DNA of 6,022 nucleotides from Acidimicrobiia bacterium. Its GTDB lineage: Bacteria; Actinomycetota; Acidimicrobiia; Acidimicrobiales; Acidimicrobilacustridaceae. The stretch spans positions 1 through 6,022 of the forward strand of contig VERC01000152.1 of the NCBI GenBank assembly GCA_018882825.1, given 5' to 3'. The notes beneath the pieces are model-generated. The model was given only the letters and a program-made list of their open reading frames with translations, was not told where the DNA came from and did no database searches. The position numbers and the translations under genes are program-made. Positions 1 to 6,016 of this stretch are shown piece after piece; position 1 is the first letter of the stretch; every line of letters starts with the position of its first letter.

Positions 1-890
1 GTCGACAGGTGCAGTGCGGCCCCGGGCGCATCGCCGATCGAGAGTGCCAGTGCCGTGATGGTGCCTGCGTCGATGCCCACCACCGGTGCCACCGTCTCGG
101 GAGCGAACCGGCCGACGAAGGCGCGCAGCGCGTCGAGCGAGCGGACGCGCGCTGCGCCGTCGGCATCGAACCCGCGCGACCGGTCGATCTCGCACAACAA
201 CGCCGCCAACAGGTAGGCGTCGGTGTCGGGCACGATCTGGAGCACCTCGCCGATGGTGGGCTCGATGCGACGGGGATCGACGAACACCACGCGTCCACCC
301 CGGGCCTCGATGGCCGCCAGTCGCTCGACCGGATCGGGCATCGACGCGAACGAACCCTTGGAGACGCGCGGGTTGGTGCCGAACAGCACCAACAGGTCGC
401 AGTGGTCGACATCGGGGACCAGATGACGTTGGGCGCTGCCCCACAGCAACTCGCCGATGGCGAACTTGTTGGCGCAGTCCTGGGTGCCGGTGGTGAACAG
501 GGTGGTGGACCCGGCCATGGCCAGGTACAGCGCCAGTGCCGGACCGGCCGTGGCGTTGAACGCCGCCGGATTGCCGATGTACCCGGCGATCACCGACGCC
601 CCGTGGTCGGCGATGAGGGCGGCCACCCGGGTGCCGATGTCGTCGAGGGCCTCGTCCCAGGTGGCCTCGACGAACCGGTCACCCACCCGGCGCTGGGGTC
701 GGTCGAGTCGATCGGGATCGTGATGGATCTCGCCGGTGAGCAGCCCCTTGTTGCAGGCGAACCCGGCGGTGACCGGATGGTCGTGATCGGGGCGCACCTT
801 CTCGATGGTCCGCCCGTCGGCGGCCACGTCGAGCACGAGGCCACAACCCACCTCGCACAGACGGCAGTAGGTGCGGTGTCGGGTGGTCAT
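1..890 (-). CDS. Molybdopterin (bis-MGD) oxidoreductase, N-terminal part, cut by the window edge
   Basis: This is the N-terminal 296 codons of a formate-dehydrogenase/BisC-type molybdopterin oxidoreductase; the rest lies beyond the left edge. Such enzymes carry a bis-MGD molybdenum centre and a 4Fe-4S cluster and catalyse two-electron redox reactions; the substrate here is unknown. An N-terminal 4Fe-4S motif is visible (C9-x2-C12-x3-C16-x29-C46), with the usual Lys two residues later (K48). Pterin-binding signatures follow: LVLFGTNPRVS near residues 166-176, FVDPRR near 203-208 and DTDAYLLAAL near 222-231. The region that normally holds the molybdenum ligand reads TQDCANK (136-142), so the ligand is not obvious. 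No Tat or Sec signal is seen, so it is probably cytoplasmic. The ATG at 890 overlaps the stop of the preceding LLM gene (ATGA), suggesting translational coupling; the local Shine-Dalgarno (GGCGGA) is only moderate. The family is clear, but the function is not. Confidence 0.87.
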   Translation of the reverse strand, partial: MTTRHRTYCRLCEVGCGLVLDVAADGRTIEKVRPDHDHPVTAGFACNKGLLTGEIHHDPDRLDRPQRRVGDRFVEATWDEALDDIGTRVAALIADHGASVIAGYIGNPAAFNATAGPALALYLAMAGSTTLFTTGTQDCANKFAIGELLWGSAQRHLVPDVDHCDLLVLFGTNPRVSKGSFASMPDPVERLAAIEARGGRVVFVDPRRIEPTIGEVLQIVPDTDAYLLAALLCEIDRSRGFDADGAARVRSLDALRAFVGRFAPETVAPVVGIDAGTITALALSIGDAPGAALHLS

Positions 891-1924
891 CGCGTCCGCC
901 GGTACTCGGCGACGATCGGGGCGAGGTCGTCGGGGGTGGCGCCATGCATGATGACCCCGTCGCATCCCAGCGCGAACTGGTTGTCGATGGCGGCCACGCA
1001 CTGGGCCGGACTGCCGACGGCGGCCGGGGCCAACCACTCGGCGGGGATGAGGGTGGCCACATGCTCGAGCTGTGCGGTGGTGCCGGCCACGTCGAGACCG
1101 CGCACCGACTGCACCACTTCGTCGGCCAGGAACGCGTCGACCACCGACTCGTCCCAGCCGTTCGTGCGGGCCAGCAGATGGCCGTAGCCCTGCAGGTAGG
1201 TGCCCAGTCGACCGACGAGTTTCATCAGTCGTTCATCGGGCGCGATGTGGTCGCCGATCGTGGCGAAACAGGACCACACCTTCACCGAGTCCGGATCGCG
1301 TCCGGCCCGTTCGGCCGACTCCTTGACGGTGTGCACACATCGGGCGGTGGTCTCGTCGGTGAAGAACGTGTGCAGGACCACTTCGTCGAAGCAGCGTCCG
1401 GCCAGCTCGAGCGTCCGGGGCCCGAAGGCGACCATGCCCATGGGCAGGTACTCGTCGAGGGTGGCGTCGAGGTGCAGCACCGGCCACGAGCCGGAAGGTC
1501 CGTCGTGACCGATGATCACCTCGCCCCGGAACAGCCGACGCATCAGACCGGCGAAGTCCTCCATCTCGGCGGTGGTGATGCGACCGATACCGAACGCGTC
1601 CTGCATGGGGGCGATACCGCGGCCGAGCCCGAGGGTGAAGCGTCCTCCGGTGAGGCTCTGCATCGTGCGGGCGAAGCCGGCGGTGACGATCGGATGTCGG
1701 GTGTTGTGGTTGGTCGCCGCCGTGGAGATCCGGATGCGGTCGGTCACCGCGCCCGCCGCGCCGCACAGGGTGGCGGCCTCCTTCTTGTTGTAGCGCTCCG
1801 ACACGAAGGCGGTGCCGAGTCCCAGTCGTTCGCCGGCGATGGCCTCGGCCACGATCTCCCGTGACGAGCCCGGCTGTCCGGGGAGGAGGTAGTAACCCAG
1901 TTCGGGCAGCACGTCGTCGCTCAT
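887..1924 (-). CDS. LLM-class (luciferase-like) oxidoreductase, probably F420-dependent
   Basis: This 345-residue protein has the bacterial-luciferase-like TIM-barrel fold. Family members use FMN or F420 to oxidise or reduce small organic substrates. The N-terminal ELGYYLLPGQPG (8-19), AFVSERYNKKEAATLCGAAG (39-58), TNHNTRHPIVTA (71-82) and the nucleotide-binding-type SLTGGRFTLGLGRGIAPM (90-107) resemble the actinobacterial group annotated as probable F420-dependent oxidoreductase, MSMEG_2249 family (recalled from memory). The C-terminal VGSPAQCVAAID...GCDGVIMHG (303-328) is a typical LLM ending, and the length is normal. The ATG at 1924 starts one base after the P450 stop. An AAGGA Shine-Dalgarno (1930-1934) lies inside the last P450 codons, which fixes the start and implies co-transcription. 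F420 rather than FMN is inferred from the family resemblance. The substrate is unknown; a step after P450 hydroxylation, such as alcohol or ketone conversion, is possible. Confidence 0.9.
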   Translation of the reverse strand: MSDDVLPELGYYLLPGQPGSSREIVAEAIAGERLGLGTAFVSERYNKKEAATLCGAAGAVTDRIRISTAATNHNTRHPIVTAGFARTMQSLTGGRFTLGLGRGIAPMQDAFGIGRITTAEMEDFAGLMRRLFRGEVIIGHDGPSGSWPVLHLDATLDEYLPMGMVAFGPRTLELAGRCFDEVVLHTFFTDETTARCVHTVKESAERAGRDPDSVKVWSCFATIGDHIAPDERLMKLVGRLGTYLQGYGHLLARTNGWDESVVDAFLADEVVQSVRGLDVAGTTAQLEHVATLIPAEWLAPAAVGSPAQCVAAIDNQFALGCDGVIMHGATPDDLAPIVAEYRRTR

Positions 1925-1925
1925 G

Positions 1926-3179
1926 TCAGTCCTTGAAGGCGTAGGTCACGGGCAGTCGCTTCGGTCCGCTCACCAGGATCGAGGCCACCCGCTCGGTGGG
2001 CCCGGTCCGCTCGATGTGGGTCAGACGGGTGAAGAGTTCGCGGAACAGTGCCCGGATCTCGAGGCGGGCGATGTGGGCACCCAGGCAGTAATGCCGACCG
2101 AAGCCGAAGCCGAGGTGCTTGTCCGCGTCGGCGCGGCCGATGTCGAAGCGGAAGGGATCGTCGAAGACCCGCTCGTCGCGGTTGGCCGAGGCGTACGACA
2201 GCAGGATCCAGTCACCGCGGTGCAACGTGGTGCCGCTGGCCAGCGTGTGGTCACGCTGACACGAACGCATGAAGTGCTTGACCGGCGAGACCCAGCGGAC
2301 GATCTCGTCGACCGCACTGTCGACCAGGCCCGGATCGTCGAGCAGGCGCTGCAGCTGGTCGGGGTTGCGCAGGAGAGCGTCGAGTCCGCCGGCGATGGCG
2401 TTCGAGGTGGTGTCGTGGCCGGCGGTGGCCACGATCAGGTAGTACCCGTAGGTGTCCATGTCCTCCAGCGGGACCCCGTCGATCGCGCCGTTGGCGATGA
2501 CGGTGGCGAGGTCGTGGGTGGGGTCGGCTCGTCGCTCGGCGTTGAGGCCGGTGAACAGTCCGATCATGTCCATGATCACCGCCATCATCTGGTCGTCCTC
2601 GCCGACCCGTTCGAAGTCGGGATCGCTGGCGCCGAACAGTTCCTGGGTGAGTCGCAGGACGCGGGGGAACTCGGCCTCGTCGAGACCGAGGATGTCGAGG
2701 ATCACCCGCAGGGGGTAGTTGACGGCGATGTCGGCGGCGAAGTCGCAGGATCCGCCGCGTCGGGCCATCTCGTCGACCGACCGGATCGCCTGAGCACGGA
2801 TCTGGTCCTCCAACTGGCGCACCGCTCCGGGCTTGAACCAGTCGTTGACCAGCGCCCGATGGGAGCGGTGTTCCTCGCCGTCCATGTTGATGAGGGTGTT
2901 CACCATGGCCGGTTCCTTGGGTACGTCGAGGTCGATGCGCTCCCGGGCCCACGTCGCCATCGGCTCGTTGGTGAAGATCTCGGAGTTCCGTTCGATCTCC
3001 ATCACCTCGGCGTGGCCGAGGGCGACGTGGAACGGGGTGAGGTCGGGGTAGGCGAACCGGTGGATCGGTCCTGCCGCCCGCAGTTCGGTGGCGGTCGCGT
3101 GCCAGGCGTCGTCGTCGGTGTACGCCGCGGCCTCGATGAAGATCCGCCCCCGCGGATCGGTGACCCCGATGCCGGTCAT
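1926..3179 (-). CDS. Cytochrome P450, similar to P450terp (CYP108-like)
   Basis: This 417-residue soluble bacterial class I P450 is of usual length, and all hallmarks are intact. The I-helix oxygen-activation motif AGHDTT is at 253-258 and the K-helix ExxR is E292/R295. The heme loop FGFGRHYCLG is at 358-367, with C365 as the thiolate ligand. Several stretches recall P450terp, the alpha-terpineol hydroxylase of Pseudomonas: NYPLRVILDILG (154-165), VRWVSPVKHFMR (294-305), LLSYASANRDERVF (326-339) and the ending GPKRLPVTYAF. That suggests a terpenoid or similar hydrophobic substrate, but does not prove it. No ferredoxin or ferredoxin reductase is in the window, so electrons must come from elsewhere. 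The ATG at 3179 is preferred because a GGGGG Shine-Dalgarno sits about 7 bases upstream. An in-frame ATG at 3206 would add nine residues (MAPGTQGDD), but its G-run is too close. It is the first gene of the leftward unit. Confidence 0.95.
   Translation of the reverse strand: MTGIGVTDPRGRIFIEAAAYTDDDAWHATATELRAAGPIHRFAYPDLTPFHVALGHAEVMEIERNSEIFTNEPMATWARERIDLDVPKEPAMVNTLINMDGEEHRSHRALVNDWFKPGAVRQLEDQIRAQAIRSVDEMARRGGSCDFAADIAVNYPLRVILDILGLDEAEFPRVLRLTQELFGASDPDFERVGEDDQMMAVIMDMIGLFTGLNAERRADPTHDLATVIANGAIDGVPLEDMDTYGYYLIVATAGHDTTSNAIAGGLDALLRNPDQLQRLLDDPGLVDSAVDEIVRWVSPVKHFMRSCQRDHTLASGTTLHRGDWILLSYASANRDERVFDDPFRFDIGRADADKHLGFGFGRHYCLGAHIARLEIRALFRELFTRLTHIERTGPTERVASILVSGPKRLPVTYAFKD
1930..1934 (-). 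promoter_or_regulatory. Ribosome binding site of the LLM oxidoreductase
   Basis: AAGGA on the minus strand lies five bases before the ATG at 1924 and inside the last codons of the P450 gene. It decides the start of the LLM gene and supports coupled translation with the P450. Confidence 0.7.
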
Positions 3180-3244
3180 GTCGTCCCCCTGCGTCCCGGG
3201 CGCCATTGCCCCCGTCGACGTTCTAACAGTTACGGTTGGGTCCC
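3180..3244. promoter_or_regulatory. Divergent promoter region between the P450 and HMGCS-DUF35 units
   Basis: These 65 bases separate two divergent start codons. Most of the region is GC-rich, but 3221-3232 is an AT-rich island (TTCTAACAGTTA) containing the inverted repeat TAAC-A-GTTA at 3224-3232. On the plus strand, TACGGT (3231-3236) fits the actinobacterial -10 pattern TANNNT and would start RNA at about 3243-3245, that is, at or next to the ATG at 3245. This fits a leaderless transcript and explains why that gene has little Shine-Dalgarno. On the minus strand, TAGAAC (3225-3220) is a possible -10, giving a leader of about 35 bases with the GGGGG ribosome site. Both candidates touch the inverted repeat, so one repressor could control both units. 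No convincing -35 is seen. Promoter presence is inferred from gene layout; the exact elements are tentative. Confidence 0.55.
3224..3232. promoter_or_regulatory. Short inverted repeat, candidate operator
   Basis: TAAC-A-GTTA is a perfect 4+1+4 inverted repeat in the only AT-rich part of the divergent intergenic region. It superficially resembles the KstR steroid-regulon operator (AACnnGTT core), but the half-sites are one base apart instead of two. It is short and could occur by chance; its position over both candidate -10 elements is what makes it notable. Confidence 0.3.
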
Positions 3245-4633
3245 ATGCGCGGCATCCTCTCCTGGGGGGCGTACCTCCCGTATCGACGTCTCGACCGATC
3301 TGCCATCTCGGCCTTCCTCGGCCAGGGAGGCGGACGTGGCACCCGTACCGTGGCCTCCTTCGACGAGGACACCACCACCATGGGCGTGGAGGCCGCTCGG
3401 CTGGCCCTCGCCGGTGCTCGGGGCTTCTCGCCGGGGGCGCTGATCTTCGCCACTGCGGCACCGGCCTACATGGACAAGAGCAACGCTCCGGCCATCCATG
3501 CGGCGCTGCGTCTGGCCGATGACGTGCCGGCCTTCGACATGGGCGCGTCGGTCGGGTCTGCCGTCGGTTCGTTGCGGATGGCGCTGTCGACCTCGGGTGC
3601 GCGCCTGTGTGTGGCTGCCGACATGCGCACCGGTCTGGCCGGTTCGGCCGACGAGGCCAATGGTGGCGACGCCGCTGCCGCCCTGTGCATCGGTGACGGT
3701 GACGATGTGGTGGCCGAGTTCCTCGGCGCCGCCTCGGTCACCGAGGAGTTCCTCGATCGTTGGCGCACTCCGGGTGATGTGCGCTCGAAGGTGTGGGACG
3801 ACAAGTTCTCCGAGTTGACCTACGTACCGGCGGCCCGTCGGGCGTTCAAGAACGCCCTGGCCGCCTGTGGTCTCGAGACCGTCGACATGGTGGCCGTGGC
3901 CGCCCCCACCGCCCGCATCGGTGCGGCCGTCGCCGGCAAGCTCGGTGTCGACAGGGTGGTCGACGACCTCACCGCCACCGTCGGATCGACCGGTGCGGCC
4001 CAACCGGCGTTGTTGCTGTGCCACGCGCTCGAGCAGGCCGAACCGGGACGGACCATCGCCATCGTCACCTGCGCCGACGGCGCCGAGGTGCTGGTGCTGC
4101 GCACCACCGCGGCTCTGACCGCCCACACGCCGGCCCGCACCATCTCCACGCAACTGGCCACGGGTGCGCCCGTGACCTACGGACGATTCCTGTCGTGGCG
4201 AGGGATGGTCGACATCGAACCTCCCCGTCGGCCGGAACCGGCCCGTCCCTCGGGCACTGCGGCGGCCCGCACCGTCGACTGGAAGTTCGGGTTCGTCGGC
4301 AGTCGTGATCCGCAGACCGGTGACGTGTTCCTCCCGCCCGTGCGCGTGTCGGCCGACGGCACACGGACCGACGAGATGGAGCCGATCCCGATGGCCGACG
4401 TGCGTGGCACCATCGCCACGTTCACCGTCGATCGGATGGCCTACTCGCCCTCGCCGCCGATCGTGTTCGCCGTGGTCGACTTCGATGGTGGTGGTCGTCT
4501 GCCCATCGAGTTGACCGACACCGACGTCGAGGAGGTCGCCATCGGCGGCCGCGTCGAGATGACCTTCCGTCGTCTGTTCACCGCCGACGGCATCCACAAC
4601 TACTTCTGGAAGGGGAAGATGCTCCGTGGCTAG
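3245..4633 (+). CDS. HMG-CoA-synthase-like domain fused to a DUF35 OB-fold domain, active-site residues apparently lost
   Basis: This 462-residue two-domain protein is encoded first in the rightward unit. Residues about 1-290 follow the HMG-CoA synthase/KAS III version of the thiolase fold (GILSWGAYLPYRRL at 3-16, EDTTTMGVEAARLAL at 41-55, GGDAAAALCIG at 140-150). Residues about 345-462 are a DUF35 OB-fold domain (RGTIATFTVDR at 387-397, FAVVDFDGGGRLPIEL at 408-423, IGGRVEMTFRRLF at 433-445). Compared by eye with archaeal HMG-CoA synthases, the nucleophilic Cys position falls at V103 (DMGASVGSAVG), the His of FHMPTP at A219 (VAAPTAR) and the Asn of GNTG at S248 (GSTG). The zinc-ribbon stretch of DUF35 (347-372) has no cysteine, and none occurs after C276. 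In archaea, DUF35 proteins bridge thiolase and HMG-CoA synthase; in steroid side-chain degradation, ChsH2-type DUF35 proteins partner with the Ltp2 thiolase. A scaffold or acyl-CoA-channelling role for the adjacent thiolase is inferred. ATG 3245 is chosen; TTG 3236 is an in-frame alternative. Confidence 0.85.
   Translation: MRGILSWGAYLPYRRLDRSAISAFLGQGGGRGTRTVASFDEDTTTMGVEAARLALAGARGFSPGALIFATAAPAYMDKSNAPAIHAALRLADDVPAFDMGASVGSAVGSLRMALSTSGARLCVAADMRTGLAGSADEANGGDAAAALCIGDGDDVVAEFLGAASVTEEFLDRWRTPGDVRSKVWDDKFSELTYVPAARRAFKNALAACGLETVDMVAVAAPTARIGAAVAGKLGVDRVVDDLTATVGSTGAAQPALLLCHALEQAEPGRTIAIVTCADGAEVLVLRTTAALTAHTPARTISTQLATGAPVTYGRFLSWRGMVDIEPPRRPEPARPSGTAAARTVDWKFGFVGSRDPQTGDVFLPPVRVSADGTRTDEMEPIPMADVRGTIATFTVDRMAYSPSPPIVFAVVDFDGGGRLPIELTDTDVEEVAIGGRVEMTFRRLFTADGIHNYFWKGKMLRG
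4609..4618 (+). promoter_or_regulatory. Ribosome binding site of the thiolase gene
   Basis: A purine-rich GAAGGGGAAG stretch lies about 7 bases before the GTG at 4626, inside the end of the fusion gene. It supports the GTG start, since the next in-frame ATG would cut into the conserved thiolase N-terminus. Confidence 0.65.
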
Positions 4634-5825
4634 TCATGGGATCCGCGACCGCGTCGCCATCGTCGGGATGGGGTGCACGAAGTTCATCGAGAACTGGGGC
4701 CAGAGCCTCGACGACATGATGATCGACGCCGCCAACGAGGCCTATGCCTCGGCCGGCGTCACCAAGTCCGACATCGACGCCTACTGGTTCGGCACCGCGC
4801 AGAGCGCCATGAGTGGCATCGGTCTGGCCCGTGCCCTGCAGTTGCAGGACAAACCGGTCACCCGCGTCGAGAACTACTGCGCCACCGGTTCGGAGGCGCT
4901 GCGTCAGGCCTCGTACGCGCTGGCGTCGGGTGCGTACGACCTGGCGATGGTGGTGGGTGCCGAGAAGGCCAAGGACACCGGCTTCCAGGGTCTCAACGCC
5001 TTCCCCATCCCCAACGACGGGACGGCCCGGTCGCTCACCGCCGCCGCCATGTTCTCCATGATCGTGCCGGCCTACGGCAAGAAGTACGGCGTCGACGACG
5101 AGACGATGCGCGAGGTGCTCAGTCACATCGCGGTGAAGAACCATTTCAACGGTGCCCGCAACGAGCGCGCGCAGTTCCGCAAGGAGATCACCCGCGAGAC
5201 GGTGGAGAAGTCACCGAAGATGGCGGGCTCGCTCGGCGTGTTCGACTGCGCCGGTGTGGCCGACGGTTCGGCGGCGGCGATCGTGTGCCGGGCCGAGGAC
5301 GCGCACAAGTACACCGACAAACCCATCTACGTGAAGGCGTTGTCGTTCATCGCCGGCAACGGTGGCGGACTCACCGATCCGACCTACGACTACACGACGT
5401 TCCCGGAGATCGCCGCGTGCGCCATCGACGCCTACGCGCAGGCCGGGGTCACCGATGCCCGGGCCCAGGTGGCCATGGCCGAGGTGCACGACTGCTTCAC
5501 GCCCACCGAGTTGGTCCTCATGGAGGATCTCCAGTTCTCGGCTCGGGGCACGGCGTGGCGCGATGTGCTCGACGGCGTGTTCGACCTCGACGGTGAACTG
5601 CCGGTGAACCCCGACGGTGGACTCAAGTCGTTCGGACATCCCACGGGTGCCTCGGGCCTGCGCATGATGTTCGAGGCGTTCCTGCAGTTGCGGGACGAGG
5701 TGCCCGAGGAGCGGCGCATCCACTCGCTGTCGGAGAAGCGCAAGTTGGCGCTGACCCACAACCTCGGTGGCTACCCGGGTGAGATGGTGTCGTTCATCTC
5801 GCTGCTCGGCGCCGAACTCGACTGA
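4626..5825 (+). CDS. Thiolase of the SCPx / lipid-transfer-protein type
   Basis: This complete 399-residue thiolase-fold enzyme acts on CoA thioesters in the cytoplasm. RVAIVGMGCTKF (9-20) is the typical N-terminus of archaeal and SCPx-like thiolases. The nucleophile is C85 in VENYCATGSEALRQA, followed by EVHDCFTPTEL with H288 and C290, and then GGLKSFGHPTGASG with H338. The C-terminal loop reads LTHNLGGYPGE (376-386), where classical degradative thiolases carry the second catalytic Cys in CxGGG. That is normal for the SCPx/Ltp branch, which includes retro-aldolases that work with DUF35 partners as well as true thiolases. It starts with GTG at 4626 and overlaps the DUF35-fusion gene by 8 bases, so the two are probably translated together and may form one complex. 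Whether it cleaves beta-ketoacyl-CoA, performs a retro-aldol cleavage or condenses acetyl-CoA cannot be told from the sequence. Confidence 0.93.
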   Translation: MASHGIRDRVAIVGMGCTKFIENWGQSLDDMMIDAANEAYASAGVTKSDIDAYWFGTAQSAMSGIGLARALQLQDKPVTRVENYCATGSEALRQASYALASGAYDLAMVVGAEKAKDTGFQGLNAFPIPNDGTARSLTAAAMFSMIVPAYGKKYGVDDETMREVLSHIAVKNHFNGARNERAQFRKEITRETVEKSPKMAGSLGVFDCAGVADGSAAAIVCRAEDAHKYTDKPIYVKALSFIAGNGGGLTDPTYDYTTFPEIAACAIDAYAQAGVTDARAQVAMAEVHDCFTPTELVLMEDLQFSARGTAWRDVLDGVFDLDGELPVNPDGGLKSFGHPTGASGLRMMFEAFLQLRDEVPEERRIHSLSEKRKLALTHNLGGYPGEMVSFISLLGAELD

Positions 5826-5830
5826 GTCGC

Positions 5831-5844
5831 CCCGATCAGTCGGG
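5831..5844 (+). terminator. Weak hairpin just after the thiolase stop
   Basis: CCCGA-TCAG-TCGGG forms a 5-bp stem with a 4-base loop, six bases after the thiolase stop. There is no T-run after it, so it is at best a weak or non-canonical terminator, or an RNA 3'-end stabiliser. Confidence 0.25.
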
Positions 5845-5866
5845 CAGGGAGTGACCGAACCCGCGC

Positions 5867-5941
5867 ATGGACCTCGATGAACTGGCGCGCCGATCGGCTG
5901 TCGCGCAACTGATCCTCTCGTGGCGATTCCCGGAGCACTAG
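5867..5941 (+). other. 24-codon ORF, possible remnant of a SnoaL/NTF2-like gene
   Basis: ATG at 5867 opens a 24-residue reading frame (MDLDELARRSAVAQLILSWR, then FPEH and TAG). The first 17 or so residues resemble the N-terminal helix of small SnoaL-like/NTF2-fold proteins, which often start MDLDEL followed by an Ala/Arg-rich helix and are common next to catabolic genes of this kind. The resemblance stops before the usual Tyr/Asp-containing part. No good Shine-Dalgarno precedes it; AGGGAG is about 16 bases away. It may be a decayed gene start, a small peptide or chance. Confidence 0.2.
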
Positions 5942-5944
5942 ATT
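5939..5944 (+). promoter_or_regulatory. Possible -10 element for the next gene
   Basis: TAGATT matches the TANNNT pattern and stands out in GC-rich surroundings. RNA starting about 7 bases later would give a leader of roughly 65 bases before the ATG at 6017. No clear -35 is seen, so this is tentative. Confidence 0.25.
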
Positions 5945-5984
5945 CCGGCCGTCCGAATTCACCATCGGCCCGGCCCCTGCGACC

Positions 5985-6000
5985 GTGGGGCAGCCTCCAC
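5985..6000 (+). other. Hairpin in the presumed leader of the next gene
   Basis: GTGGGG-CAGC-CTCCAC forms a 6-bp stem with one G-T wobble and a 4-base loop, two bases before the AGGGG ribosome site at 6003-6007. It could insulate the next gene from upstream transcription or affect its translation. There is no T-run, so it is not a standard terminator. Confidence 0.3.
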
Positions 6001-6016
6001 ACAGGGGTACCGCTCC

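Noticed and set aside
9..1187. A 392-codon plus-strand open frame spanning the molybdopterin oxidoreductase and part of the LLM gene
   Set aside because: It crosses the boundary of two well-supported minus-strand genes and has no family features; it is a codon-bias shadow.
3221..3237. A KstR or KstR2 operator of the steroid regulons
   Set aside because: The AAC/GTT half-sites are separated by one base instead of the two in the KstR consensus, and the KstR2 core is absent.
1923..3443. A 506-codon plus-strand open frame opposite the P450 gene
   Set aside because: Its composition is that of a high-GC antisense shadow (Val/Gly/Asp/His-rich, no family motifs), and the opposite strand encodes a complete P450 with all signature motifs.
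3180..3461. N-terminal extension of the P450 reading frame up to 3461
   Set aside because: The extra residues are Arg/Pro-rich and overlap the start of the divergent gene; P450 homology begins after the ATG at 3179, which has a strong ribosome site.
3230..4597. A 455-codon minus-strand open frame opposite the HMGCS-DUF35 gene
   Set aside because: It is low-complexity and rich in Gly/His/Arg, without recognisable motifs. The plus strand holds the conserved protein.
5211..6002. A 263-codon minus-strand open frame opposite the thiolase end
   Set aside because: It is antisense to the conserved thiolase C-terminus, with shadow-like composition and no motifs.
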